Positions 6,828 to 15,216 are shown, counted from the stretch's first letter. The stretch is 24,491 nt of DNA from an uncultured Dialister sp. (GCF_900538805.1 NZ_UPZP01000029.1:1-24491); one strand, 5' to 3'. The notes: generated by a model from the letters alone, not told the origin. Program-made: numbers and translations.

Positions 6828-8606
6828 ATGACATTGGATGAATGGGTAATCAGGGCCGATGATTTGTACAAGGCCTTTGAAATCAGGAAGGGACAGCTGC
6901 TTCCTGCCCTGGACCATCTGTCCCTTTCCGTGAAAAAGGGGGAACTTACGGCGGTCATCGGTCCCGACGGCGCCGGAAAGACCACCCTCATGCGGCTCAT
7001 TGCAGGCCTCATGGTGCCCACCTCCGGCAGCCTTTCTGTACTGGGCCTTGACAGCGTGAAGGATGCGCAGGAAATCCAGAGCCGTATTTCCTACATGCCC
7101 CAGAAGTTCGGCCTCTATGAGGATTTGACGGTTTCGGAAAATATGAATCTTTACGCCGACCTTCATGGTGTGCCGAAGGAAACGCGGCCTGCCCGTTTCC
7201 AAAAACTTCTGGAAATGATGGGACTGGAGCGTTTCACCGGACGATTTGCAGGAAAGCTTTCCGGCGGCATGAAGCAGAAGCTGGGCCTTGCGTGCACCCT
7301 GGTCCGTTCGCCGGACCTGCTCCTTCTGGACGAACCGACGGTGGGGGTGGATCCTCTGTCCAGAAGGGAGCTCTGGGAAATCCTGAAGGAGTTCGTGAAG
7401 GAAGAGCATCTTTCCATCTTCGTAAGCACCGCCTATATGAATGAAGCGGAAATGTGCCGTCATGTGTTCGTGCTGAACCAGGGCCATATCCTGGCGGACG
7501 GGACGCCGGAAGACCTGCGCCGCATGGGCGAGGGCCGCACCTATCGGGTGATGCCGGAGGAAGGGGTGCCCACTCGGATTCTGCAGGCCCATCTTCTGGA
7601 CGATGATGAACATGTGGTGGATGCCGTGCCCCGGGGCGGGGAGGTTCATTTCATTGCCCGTGAAAGGGGAATGAAAATCCCCTATTTAGAAGAGAAGGGA
7701 CTTACGGCAGTGGAAGATACGCCCCGGCTGGAAGACGGCTTCATGATACTCCTTCGGAAGGCGGAATCTTCTGTGCTGAAGGCTTCGCCGGAAAGCGAAA
7801 GGGCCCTGGACGAAGGGGGCCGGCCGTCGGAAGAAGTGAATATCCAGGTGAAAAATCTGGTGAAGAAGTTCGGAGACTTCACGGCGGTGGCCAATACGTC
7901 CTTTGAGGTGCACAAGGGAGAAATCTTCGGCCTGCTGGGGCCAAACGGCGCCGGAAAGACCACCACTTTTAAAATGCTCTGCGGCCTACTTCCGGAAACC
8001 AGCGGATTTCTTTCCGTGGCGGGGGTGGATTTAAGAAAGGCCAGGACCAGGGCCCGCGCCAATATCGGCTATGTGGCCCAGAAATTTTCTCTCTACGGCC
8101 ACATGACTGTACGGGAAAATCTCAATTTCTTCGGCGGCATTTACGGTTTGACGCCGAGCCGGAAGAAAAAGCGGATAGAAGAAGTGGTGAAGGAATTTTA
8201 TCTGGGGGACAGGATGGACATGAAGGCGGGAGACCTGCCGGGCGGCTACAAGCAGCGCCTGTCCATGGCCTGCGCCCTCATTCATGAGCCGAAGATTCTA
8301 TTTCTGGATGAACCCACCTCCGGCATCGATCCCCTGGCAAGGCGCAATTTTTGGCGGCAGATTACCACTTTGGCCGCCAGGGGCACCACCATCATCATTA
8401 CCACCCATTTCATGGAGGAAGCGGAGTACTGCGACCGATTCATGATACAGGACAATGGCCAGCTCCTGGCCATCGGCAGTCCGTCGGAAATCCGGAAAAA
8501 GCTCCATGAGCCTCGGGCGGATATGGATGATATTTTCATTAAGATCGTAGATGAAGCCAGAAAGAAAGGAGAGAAAAATCCATGGAAGGATTCTGCCGGC
8601 GCATGA
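6828..8606 (+). CDS. ybhF: YbhF-like fused double ABC ATPase
   Basis: This 592-residue cytoplasmic protein contains two complete nucleotide-binding domains. The first has Walker A GPDGAGKTT (residues 45-53), the Q-loop YMPQKFGLYEDLTV, signature LSGGMKQKLGLA and Walker B LLLLDEPTVGVDP. The second has Walker A GPNGAGKTT (from about residue 371), YVAQKFSLYGHMTV, the degenerate signature LPGGYKQRLSMA and LFLDEPTSGIDP. E. coli YbhF, as I recall it, shares the fusion, the wording of the first domain and a similarly altered second signature. It should power the two downstream permeases. The start is uncertain: GTG 6825, ATG 6828 or TTG 6834 are possible, and the ribosome site is weak. It overlaps the next gene by 25 bases. 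Confidence 0.93.
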   Translation: MTLDEWVIRADDLYKAFEIRKGQLLPALDHLSLSVKKGELTAVIGPDGAGKTTLMRLIAGLMVPTSGSLSVLGLDSVKDAQEIQSRISYMPQKFGLYEDLTVSENMNLYADLHGVPKETRPARFQKLLEMMGLERFTGRFAGKLSGGMKQKLGLACTLVRSPDLLLLDEPTVGVDPLSRRELWEILKEFVKEEHLSIFVSTAYMNEAEMCRHVFVLNQGHILADGTPEDLRRMGEGRTYRVMPEEGVPTRILQAHLLDDDEHVVDAVPRGGEVHFIARERGMKIPYLEEKGLTAVEDTPRLEDGFMILLRKAESSVLKASPESERALDEGGRPSEEVNIQVKNLVKKFGDFTAVANTSFEVHKGEIFGLLGPNGAGKTTTFKMLCGLLPETSGFLSVAGVDLRKARTRARANIGYVAQKFSLYGHMTVRENLNFFGGIYGLTPSRKKKRIEEVVKEFYLGDRMDMKAGDLPGGYKQRLSMACALIHEPKILFLDEPTSGIDPLARRNFWRQITTLAARGTTIIITTHFMEEAEYCDRFMIQDNGQLLAIGSPSEIRKKLHEPRADMDDIFIKIVDEARKKGEKNPWKDSAGA

Positions 8607-9685
8607 AGGCGCTGATTTACAAGGAATTTCTCCAGCTGGGAAGAGATTCCAGTTCCCTCCTTCTGGGCATCGTTCTCCCCATTATTCTTATCCTTATCAT
8701 CGGCTATGGCATATCGCTGGATGTGAAAAATGTGCCCTGCGCCGTGGTGCTGGAGGATGCGTCTCCCAAGGCCCAGGATGCGGTGAGCTTTTTGAACGGC
8801 TCCGATTATTTTTCGCCCCGCTATGTGACAAGCATGGCGGAAGCGGAAAGGGCGCTGCTTGACCGGGATGTGAATGTAATTATTGACATACCGCCCGATT
8901 TCACGTCCTCCCTCTATGAAGGGCGGGCAAAGGTGCAGGTCATCATGGATGGCGTGGAAACGGCCACCGCCATGAGCACCGGCTCCTATGTGGAAAGCTC
9001 CCTCTCCGCCTGGATGGCTAAAGAAGGCTTTACCGGCGGCGGTATTTCCATTGTTTCCCGCATGTGGTTCAACGATGCGAACTCCAGTACCTGGTTCTTT
9101 ATCCCCGGTCTCATTATGCTTATCATGACCATTGTAGGAGTCATGCTCACCTCCGTGGTCATGGCCCGGGAATGGGAGCGGGGTACCTTTGAATCCCTCT
9201 TCGTTACCCCTGTAAAGCCTATGGAACTGGTGCTGGCCAAGATGGTGCCCTATTTCTGCGTAGCCCTTCTGGGCATGGGCATCTGCCTGGTGCTGTCCCG
9301 TTTTCTCTTTGAAGTGCCCATGGTGGGCTCCCTCATGGCATTGATTCTGATTTCCATGGTGTACCTGCTGGTGGCACTGGGCATAGGCCTTGTGATTTCC
9401 GCCGTTACGAAAAGGCAGTTCCTGGCCTGCCAGTTTTCCCTGCTCATCAGCTTCCTGCCCTGCCTGGTGCTGTCGGGCTTCATTTTCGACCTTCGCTCCA
9501 CGCCGGCCTTCGTGCAGGCGGTGGGGCAGGTACTGCCCTTTTCCCACTACCTCATTTCCATCAGAACCCTATTCCTCTCCGGCACGGACACAGGGCTTCT
9601 CTTGAAGGAGGGAGGGCTTCTCTTCCTGTATGCCCTGTTTTTTGTAAGCGCCGCTTTCGGCATGACGAAGAAGAAGGTGGAATGA
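8582..9685 (+). CDS. ybhS: YbhS-like ABC-2 type permease
   Basis: This 367-residue inner-membrane permease has the ABC-2 layout: a cytoplasmic lead (LIYKEFLQLGRD), one N-terminal helix (LGIVLPIILILIIGYGI), a periplasmic domain of about 140 residues, then about five helices from about residue 175. MAREWERGTFESL is the typical coupling region and resembles E. coli YbhS. It should pair with the next gene's product to form the membrane channel. AAGGAG lies about 10 bases before ATG 8582, so translation starts inside the ATPase gene. An internal ATG at 8603 is a weaker alternative. The exported compound is not evident; ybhFSR homologues are linked to drug and cation efflux. Confidence 0.92.
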   Translation: MEGFCRRMKALIYKEFLQLGRDSSSLLLGIVLPIILILIIGYGISLDVKNVPCAVVLEDASPKAQDAVSFLNGSDYFSPRYVTSMAEAERALLDRDVNVIIDIPPDFTSSLYEGRAKVQVIMDGVETATAMSTGSYVESSLSAWMAKEGFTGGGISIVSRMWFNDANSSTWFFIPGLIMLIMTIVGVMLTSVVMAREWERGTFESLFVTPVKPMELVLAKMVPYFCVALLGMGICLVLSRFLFEVPMVGSLMALILISMVYLLVALGIGLVISAVTKRQFLACQFSLLISFLPCLVLSGFIFDLRSTPAFVQAVGQVLPFSHYLISIRTLFLSGTDTGLLLKEGGLLFLYALFFVSAAFGMTKKKVE

Positions 9686-10800
9686 TGGATGAAATCAGAC
9701 TCTTCCTGCAGCAGCTCCGGGTCATCTGCGTGAAGGAAATCATGGCCATATGGAACGACCCCGCCACCCGGCGCATCGTGGTGATTCCGGTCATCATTCT
9801 GGGCTTCCTCTTCGGCTATGCCGCCAATTACAATCTGGAAGACGCGCCCTATGTGGCGGTGGATGAAAGCAGGAGCTATGCGTCCTCAAGGCTTCTTGCC
9901 CGTTTTGACGGCACCGGCCTTTTCCACCGCATCGCCACCCTCCAGAATCCCGATGAAATGGGAACTTACATCACCCGGGGCGACGCGGTGATGGCAGTGG
10001 TCATTCCTGCCGATTTTGAGCGGAAACTGGATACGGGAGACAAGGCGGAAATCCAGCTGATTACGGACGGCAGAAATACCATGACCGCCGGCCTTTCTTC
10101 CGCCTACGCCGCCCACATTGTGGGCCGGTTTAATCTGGATTTGGCAGAGAGGGACAGCCCGGTCACCATTGAAAGCAGGACCTGGTTCAACCCGAACCAG
10201 ATTACCCGGTGGTTCTTCCTCCCCGGCATTATCGGCCTTCTGAGCTTTGCCCAGGTATTTCTTCTTTCCGGCTTATCCGTGGCCCGGGAAAGGGAGGAGG
10301 GCACCTTCGAACAGCTCCTGGTGGCGCCGGTTTCTCCGGCGGTGATTTTGATAGGCAAGGCGGTGCCGCCTATGATTGTGGGCTTCATCCAGTGCACCAT
10401 CCTCCTCTGTATCAGCTATTTCTGGTTTCAGGTGCCCTTTGCGGGCTCCCTTGTCACCTTTTATACGGCCCTCTTCTTCTATCTGTTGAGCTCCACCGGC
10501 TGCGGACTTATTGTGTCTTCCATTTCCAAAAACATGCAGCAGGTGCTGGTGTATGTCATCGTTTTCATGATTCCCATGGCCCTCCTTTCTGGCATTATCA
10601 CGCCGGTCAGGAATATGCCCCAGTTCCTGCAGATGATTACCTATGCGGATCCCCTGCGTTTTGCGCTGGAGCTCATACGGCGCATCTATCTGGAAGGGCT
10701 CACATTCAGCCAGCTGGCCTGGAATTTCGTACCCCTGGCCGCCATTTCCCTGGTGACACTGAATATTGCGGGCTACCTGTTCCGCCATCATATGAATTGA
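9682..10800 (+). CDS. ybhR: YbhR-like ABC-2 type permease
   Basis: This 372-residue partner permease has the same layout as the preceding one: a cytoplasmic lead (VICVKEIMAIWNDPATRR), a first helix (IVVIPVIILGFLFGYA), a periplasmic domain, and a C-terminal block of about five helices with VAREREEGTFEQLLVAP. The ATG at 9682 overlaps the previous stop codon (ATGA), so translational coupling and equal dosage are expected. The two permeases share the motif TWFNPNQI/MWFNDANS just before the second helix, which points to an ancient duplication. YbhR is the best orthologue guess; the assignment of S and R rests on gene order and remembered similarity. Confidence 0.92.
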   Translation: MMDEIRLFLQQLRVICVKEIMAIWNDPATRRIVVIPVIILGFLFGYAANYNLEDAPYVAVDESRSYASSRLLARFDGTGLFHRIATLQNPDEMGTYITRGDAVMAVVIPADFERKLDTGDKAEIQLITDGRNTMTAGLSSAYAAHIVGRFNLDLAERDSPVTIESRTWFNPNQITRWFFLPGIIGLLSFAQVFLLSGLSVAREREEGTFEQLLVAPVSPAVILIGKAVPPMIVGFIQCTILLCISYFWFQVPFAGSLVTFYTALFFYLLSSTGCGLIVSSISKNMQQVLVYVIVFMIPMALLSGIITPVRNMPQFLQMITYADPLRFALELIRRIYLEGLTFSQLAWNFVPLAAISLVTLNIAGYLFRHHMN

Positions 10801-10810
10801 AGGTGAATCT

Positions 10811-11479
10811 ATGAAATCCATCAAAAAGAGTACAAGAGAAGACGGAGAAGAAACAAAAGCAAGGCTCATTGAGTGCGCCGGCCGCCTCATCGCGGACCAG
10901 GGCTTTGACCGCACCACCAGCAAGGATATCTGCCGCCTGGCAGGAACCAACCTGGCCGCCGTGAACTATCACTTCGGCAGCAGGGAAGGTCTCTATAAAG
11001 CGGTGCTGAACGAAGTATACCACTATGTCATTTCCCCGGTGGAAATTGATACGATTTACCATAGGGACATACCGCCTAGGGACAAGCTCATGGAACTTCT
11101 GGACCTATACGTCAAAGAAGCCCTCTTCTCCGAAAGCTGGCAGGTGAAGGTGAGCATACGGGAGCTTATCAACCCCTCCGCCATTTTCTCCAGTTTTGCG
11201 GAAAGCTATATAGGCAGGAAACTGACGCCGGTACTGGATATGCTCTCCGCCTATCTGGGTATTCCGGCAGATGACCCAAGGGTGCCCCGTGCCTTCCTCA
11301 CCGCCCTGTCCCCCTTCCTCATCTTCCTCCTCTCCGGCCACCGCCAGATGGGCCTTGTCATGTACGGCCTCTCCAGACAGGATAAGGAACAGAAAATGGA
11401 AGAAGCGGACATGCTGAAAGAATTCGTCTTCGCCGGACTGGACAGGCTGAAAGAGAAATGGGGGAGGGAAGAGAATTGA
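10811..11479 (+). CDS. cecR: CecR-like TetR-family repressor
   Basis: This is a 222-residue DNA-binding regulator. The N-terminal TetR helix-turn-helix covers residues about 18-65 (ARLIECAGRLIADQGFDRTT, then SKDICRLAGTNLAAVNYHFG and REGLYKAVL). The C-terminal half resembles the CecR/YbiH-type ligand domain (DUF1956). In E. coli cecR sits with ybhGFSR and controls it; here it is the last gene of the same cluster, 10 bp after the permease with GAAGGTG before the ATG. The palindrome in the operon promoter at 4040-4055 is its likely operator. Its stop codon is part of a TTTGAG heptamer repeat. Confidence 0.9.
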   Translation: MKSIKKSTREDGEETKARLIECAGRLIADQGFDRTTSKDICRLAGTNLAAVNYHFGSREGLYKAVLNEVYHYVISPVEIDTIYHRDIPPRDKLMELLDLYVKEALFSESWQVKVSIRELINPSAIFSSFAESYIGRKLTPVLDMLSAYLGIPADDPRVPRAFLTALSPFLIFLLSGHRQMGLVMYGLSRQDKEQKMEEADMLKEFVFAGLDRLKEKWGREEN

Positions 11480-11530
11480 GGTTGGAGGTTTGAGAATTGA
11501 GATTTGAGGTTTGAGATTTGAGGTTTTGAG
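11475..11530 (+). repeat. Period-7 microsatellite, TTTGAG type
   Basis: Eight heptamers of the type AATTGAG, GTTTGAG and ATTTGAG follow in tandem. The first unit supplies the TGA stop of the repressor gene. The sequence differs from the GATAGAA repeats but the period is the same. Confidence 0.8.
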
Positions 11531-11776
11531 ACAATCAGACGGTCAGACGTCAGATGTCAGACTCCCTTCCTGCCGACGGTTCTTCCTGAGGAAGAAGGCT
11601 AAATGCTGCGGCGAAGCCGCCGTCAAACCTAAGAACCCTCCGGCTTTTGGCCGGTCAATCTTAAGAACCTTTTTTCAACGACGCCCCTATCCTCCGTCAG
11701 GCAGCACTGGTGACACAAAGGACAATCCCGCTATGTTCTTGTTTCCCCCTTGAGGGGAACGCCGCGAAGCGGCAAA

Positions 11777-11849
11777 GGGTGTACGACGCTGCAAGCCGGA
11801 TTGATACTCTACGCTGACCTGACTGCCAAACGGCAGCCTTCCCGCCGAC
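11777..11849 (+). repeat. 73-bp exact direct repeat, copy 2
   Basis: This segment is identical to 4-76. Downstream of it both places continue into a miniature-element copy, but here the element has diverged. Confidence 0.9.
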
Positions 11850-11958
11850 CGGTATTTTTTAGTGAGCTAGTGGACTAGTGTGCTAGTCGGAGTCAATGTC
11901 GGCGCTTACCAAGATTCTTCGCCTGCGGCTCAGAATGACCGTGAGGGCGAGAGAGCAA
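11838..11958 (+). mobile_element. Miniature element, copy 3 (diverged)
   Basis: The left end CCTTCCCGCC and the inner GATTCTTCG..CTCAGAATGAC module are intact. About 30 extra bases with CTAGTG repeats sit in the left half, and the right terminal repeat has decayed. Confidence 0.45.
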
Positions 11959-12025
11959 GGCTCGTGGCGCTGTCTGACATCTGATTTCTATCGTCTAATC
12001 CACGATGTTCCTCTGTCGCCTGCGG

Positions 12026-12126
12026 CCCCCTTCCTGCCGGCACCGTCATTCTGAACGCAGTGAAGAATCTCGGTACAAGTAGTAAGTGACCGGAGTACCC
12101 ATAAATACCAGTCAGCAGGAAGGGGG
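12026..12126 (-). mobile_element. Miniature element, copy 4 (inverted)
   Basis: Perfect 12-bp ends CCCCCTTCCTGC (12026-12037) and GCAGGAAGGGGG (12115-12126) enclose the inverted module GTCATTCTGAACGCAG..AAGAATCTCGG. The ends differ from the other copies (TTCCTGC instead of TTCCCGC), yet both sides changed together, so pairing is kept. Confidence 0.55.
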
Positions 12127-12192
12127 GGTCTTGCTCTTCGTCATGCAGCAATGGATACACAGAGGCTGGTCCCGTAACGCTGACTATATACT

Positions 12193-12420
12193 CATCGCCG
12201 CCAAAGGCGGCGATACCACAACCCTCAGGCTGTGCACATTCTGCATAGAATGTGCAAGTCAGTCGAAGTTGGCTCATAGCCTGCTCATAAAAGGGCCTTC
12301 CTTTTAATCGACTGACCGTTAGGGCTGTCAAACCTTAGAACCTTAAGAACCCTCGGGCCGAAGGCCCGTCAGCCCTCACGCCGACAGGCGTGTTCAAATG
12401 GCCGCCTGCGGCGGCCATTT
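12193..12420 (+). repeat. Forward-polarity hairpin array upstream of metG
   Basis: The array starts with the ATCGCCGCC-AAA-GGCGGCGAT dyad and continues through a hairpin split by an insertion of about 90 bp. CGGGCC-GAA-GGCCCG and ACGCC-GACA-GGCGT type dyads follow. It ends with AAATGGCCGCC-TGC-GGCGGCCATTT (12396-12420), whose last bases overlap the -35 of the metG promoter. Confidence 0.75.
12228..12318. other. Structured insertion within an array hairpin
   Basis: At the equivalent place in the other arrays a simple AGCCC-GAA-GGGCT dyad stands. Here about 90 bp separate the two arms. The inserted sequence contains a perfect 10-bp hairpin TGCACATTCT-GCAT-AGAATGTGCA (12233-12256) and a 9-bp pair GTCAGTCGA/TCGACTGAC (12258-12266 with 12308-12316). 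A smaller AAAAGG/CCTTTT pair lies inside the latter. It could be a small mobile element or a structured RNA; the sequence does not decide. Confidence 0.5.
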
Positions 12421-12447
12421 GTATATCTTCCCTCATGGAGTTATAAT
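12419..12447 (+). promoter_or_regulatory. metG promoter
   Basis: A perfect TATAAT (12442-12447) is spaced 17 bp from TTGTAT (12419-12424). The -35 overlaps the end of the preceding hairpin. The metG start codon follows 62 bp after the -10. Confidence 0.7.
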
Positions 12448-12480
12448 AAAGAATATTGCAAACTAAAGAGGATATTCTTT
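12448..12480 (+). promoter_or_regulatory. metG leader hairpin
   Basis: A perfect 9-bp A/T-rich stem AAAGAATAT/ATATTCTTT (12448-12456 with 12472-12480) with a 15-base loop lies at the expected 5' end of the mRNA. I see no T-box or SAM riboswitch consensus around it. Its role, possibly mRNA stability, is unknown. Confidence 0.5.
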
Positions 12481-12509
12481 TCACCAAATACAATGCAGGA
12501 GGTCTTTTT

Positions 12510-14423
12510 ATGAGTGAAAAACCAGCGTATTATATTACCACCCCCATTTACTACCCCAGTGCGAAGCTGCACATCGGACATACCTACTGTACGTCCATTG
12601 CGGACAGCATGGCCCGGTTCAAGAGACTGGACGGTTATGATGTGTTCTTTCTGACCGGCAGCGACGAACACGGCCAGAAGATCGAGCAGAAGGCGGAGGA
12701 AGCAGGGGTTACGCCGATCCAGTACGTAGATGGCATTGTGGCCCTTTTCAAGCAGCTGTGGAAGGAACTCAATATTTCCAACGACGATTTCATCCGTACC
12801 ACCGAAGAGCGTCATAAGAAGGTGGTTCAGATGTTGTTCCAGCGGGCCTATGACAAGGGAGACATTTACCTTGGCAAGTATGAAGGCTGGTACTGCATCC
12901 CCGACGAAACCTTCTGGCCGGAAAACAAGCTCACGCCGGACCATATCTGCCCGGACTGCGGCCGTCCGCTGCAGCGGGTGAGTGAGGATGCCTATTTCTT
13001 TAAAATGTCCAAATATGCGGACCGCTGGATGAAATATATCGAAGAGCATCCCGATTTCATTCAGCCTGAATCCAGAAGAAATGAAATGATCCAGTTCGTG
13101 AAGAGCGGCCTGGAGGACCTCTGCGTGTCCCGCACCAGCTTCACCTGGGGCATTCCTGTGCCCTTTGACCCGAAGCACGTGGTGTACGTATGGTTCGACG
13201 CCCTGGTGAACTACCTGACCGCGGCCGGCATTGTGGATGATCCGGAAAAGTTCAAGAAATTCTGGCCTGCCGATGTGCATCTGGTGGGGAAGGAAATCGT
13301 CCGCTTCCATACCATTATCTGGCCCATCATGCTCATGAGCCTGGGCATTGAACTGCCGAAGAAGGTCTATGGCCACGGCTGGCTCATTGTTGACGGCGAA
13401 AAAATGTCCAAATCCAAGGGCAATGTCATCGACCCCATTCCGCTGCTCCGTGAATTCGGCTCCGACGCCATCCGCTACTACCTCTTAAACGACATCCAGC
13501 TGGGACAGGACGGCAACTTCAGCCGGGACCGTCTCATTTCCCGTATCAACTCCGACCTGTCCAACGACCTGGGCAACCTGCTTTACCGCACCCTCTCCAT
13601 GGCTGCCAAGTACAACGGCGGCGTCCTTCGTAAAGGCGACGCTTCTTCGGACCCCGTCATTGCCAAAGCCTCCAAAGAAGTGGAAGACAATGCGAAAGCC
13701 ACCCACTCCGCTTTCCGGAGCGGCATGGACAACTGGAAGATTAACGACGCCATCCGCGCCGTATGGACCTATATCCGCTCCCTGAACAAGTACATCGACG
13801 TCACCATGCCTTGGGCCCTGGGCAAAGACCCGGCGAAGAAGGACCTGCTGGACGCCGTGCTCTACCACCTCTGCGAAGGCCTGCGTTTCGTATCCCTCAT
13901 GGCGGAACCGGTGATTCCGATCGCTTCCGAAAAGATCTGGAACCAGCTGGGCCTTTCTGATTTCAAGGATGCCTGCTACAAAGACCTGGTATGGGGCGGT
14001 ATTCCCGACGGTACACAGACCCACAAGGGAGAGCAGATTTTCCCGCGCATTGAAATCGAAGAAGAAGAAGCGCCTGTGGTAGAAAAGAAAAAGGAAATTG
14101 AAAATCCCATTTCCATCGACGACTTCTTCAAAACCGACCTTCGGGTAGCGGAAATTCTTACCGCCGAAAAGGTGAAGAAATCCAAGAAACTTATCAAAAT
14201 GACCGTAAGCCTCGGCGATAACGACGTGAGAACCGTGGTCAGCGGTATTTCCGAATACTACAAGCCCGAAGACCTCATCGGAAAACACGTCATCTTCGTT
14301 TCCAACCTGAAACCCGCCAAGCTCATGGGCATCGAATCCCAGGGCATGATCCTGGCAGCCTCCAAGGACGGAGAACTGAAAGTTCCCTTCGTGGACATGC
14401 CTGCCGGCAGCAAGGTCAAATAA
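12510..14423 (+). CDS. metG: Methionyl-tRNA synthetase
   Basis: This 637-residue cytoplasmic class I enzyme charges tRNA-Met. HIGH is at residues 21-24 (KLHIGH) and KMSKS at 298-302. The C-terminal 100 residues (from ISIDDFFKTDLRVAEI to the end) are the EMAP/Trbp111-type tRNA-binding domain. The zinc-knuckle region is unusual: the first pair reads CIPD (C129, D132), the second CPDC (C147, C150), giving three cysteines plus an aspartate. I chose ATG 12510 because AGGAGG precedes it by about 8 bases; the longer frame starts at a TTG in the leader. metG overlaps tatD by one base, as in the conserved Firmicute metG-tatD pair. Confidence 0.97.
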   Translation: MSEKPAYYITTPIYYPSAKLHIGHTYCTSIADSMARFKRLDGYDVFFLTGSDEHGQKIEQKAEEAGVTPIQYVDGIVALFKQLWKELNISNDDFIRTTEERHKKVVQMLFQRAYDKGDIYLGKYEGWYCIPDETFWPENKLTPDHICPDCGRPLQRVSEDAYFFKMSKYADRWMKYIEEHPDFIQPESRRNEMIQFVKSGLEDLCVSRTSFTWGIPVPFDPKHVVYVWFDALVNYLTAAGIVDDPEKFKKFWPADVHLVGKEIVRFHTIIWPIMLMSLGIELPKKVYGHGWLIVDGEKMSKSKGNVIDPIPLLREFGSDAIRYYLLNDIQLGQDGNFSRDRLISRINSDLSNDLGNLLYRTLSMAAKYNGGVLRKGDASSDPVIAKASKEVEDNAKATHSAFRSGMDNWKINDAIRAVWTYIRSLNKYIDVTMPWALGKDPAKKDLLDAVLYHLCEGLRFVSLMAEPVIPIASEKIWNQLGLSDFKDACYKDLVWGGIPDGTQTHKGEQIFPRIEIEEEEAPVVEKKKEIENPISIDDFFKTDLRVAEILTAEKVKKSKKLIKMTVSLGDNDVRTVVSGISEYYKPEDLIGKHVIFVSNLKPAKLMGIESQGMILAASKDGELKVPFVDMPAGSKVK

Positions 14424-15190
14424 TGAAACCCTTCGACACCCACGCCCATCTCTACGACAAAGCCTTCGACCGGGACAGGGATGAAGTCCTGACCTGTACC
14501 CTGGAGGCGGTGGACTACGTGGTTATTCCCTCCGAAAACTACGAAACCAGCCAAAAGGCGGTGCGTCTGGCAGAAACCTACGGTCCCGTCTACGGGGCCG
14601 TAGGCATCCATCCCCATGAAACGAAATATGCCAGCGAAGAAATCCTGCAGAAAATAGGGGACCTGGCCCAGCTGCCCAAGGTCAAAGCCATCGGCGAAAT
14701 CGGCCTGGACTACCATTTCTTCTACAGCGATAAAGAAACCCAGCAGAAATGGTTTGCAAGGCAGATCGAACTGGCAAGAGACCTGGACCTTCCCTTCCTC
14801 ATCCACGATAGGGAAGCCCACGGCGACACCCTCTCCATCCTGAAAAAACACAAAAACAGCCGCATGAGAGGCATTATGCACTGCTTCTCCGGCAGCGTGG
14901 AGACCGCAGAAGAACTGATGAAACTGGGCTTCTATATCTCCTTCGCCGGCCCGCTGGTATTCCCAAATAGCCGCCGCCTCAAGGAAGCGGCCCGGGAAAT
15001 CCCTTTAGACCGCCTCCTCATAGAAACCGACAGCCCCTACCTCACACCCCCTCCCCATAGAGGAGAAAGAAACGAACCGGCCAATGTTATCTACGTGGCA
15101 GAAGAAATCGCAAGACTCAAGGGTATACCGGTGGAAACAGTGGTGGAAGAAACAAGAAAAAACGGACTTTCCATATATGGGATAAAATAA
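14423..15190 (+). CDS. tatD: TatD-family metal-dependent DNase/hydrolase
   Basis: This 255-residue TIM-barrel hydrolase carries the family's metal ligands: H7 and H9 in DTHAHL, the glutamate in IGEIGLDYH, the histidine in FLIHDR, the histidine in MHCFSG, and the aspartate in LIETDSPYL. Length is typical (about 255-265). TatD proteins act as Mg2+-dependent 3'-5' nucleases; the Bacillus homologue YabD also follows the methionyl-tRNA synthetase gene. The ATG shares its A with the metG stop TAA, so the two are translated from one mRNA. A terminator follows at once. Confidence 0.95.
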   Translation: MKPFDTHAHLYDKAFDRDRDEVLTCTLEAVDYVVIPSENYETSQKAVRLAETYGPVYGAVGIHPHETKYASEEILQKIGDLAQLPKVKAIGEIGLDYHFFYSDKETQQKWFARQIELARDLDLPFLIHDREAHGDTLSILKKHKNSRMRGIMHCFSGSVETAEELMKLGFYISFAGPLVFPNSRRLKEAAREIPLDRLLIETDSPYLTPPPHRGERNEPANVIYVAEEIARLKGIPVETVVEETRKNGLSIYGIK

Positions 15191-15192
15191 AG

Positions 15193-15216
15193 AAACGGCC
15201 GAATGGCCGTTTTTTT
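15193..15216 (+). terminator. Rho-independent terminator after tatD
   Basis: The stem AAACGGCC-GAAT-GGCCGTTT (15193-15212) is followed by a T tract. It starts 3 bases after the stop codon and ends the metG-tatD unit before the repeat mosaic. Confidence 0.92.

Larger units (their letters stand above)
11531..12418. repeat. Intergenic repeat mosaic between the efflux operon and metG
   Basis: No credible gene is seen in this stretch. It contains a CTTCC-TGA-GGAAG dyad (near 11582), a short forward hairpin array (11608-11654) and the GCCGC-GAA-GCGGC dyad (11761-11773). It also holds the 73-bp exact repeat, two miniature-element copies in opposite orientation, a structured insertion (12228-12318) and the forward array ending just before the metG promoter. 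A local run of CTAGTG/CTAGTC repeats lies at 11870-11890. Module order resembles 1-511. Confidence 0.8.

Noticed and set aside
12420..12509. T-box or SAM riboswitch in the metG leader
   Set aside because: The leader is only about 60 bases long and lacks the T-box bulge sequence and the SAM-I core. Only a simple A/T-rich hairpin is present.
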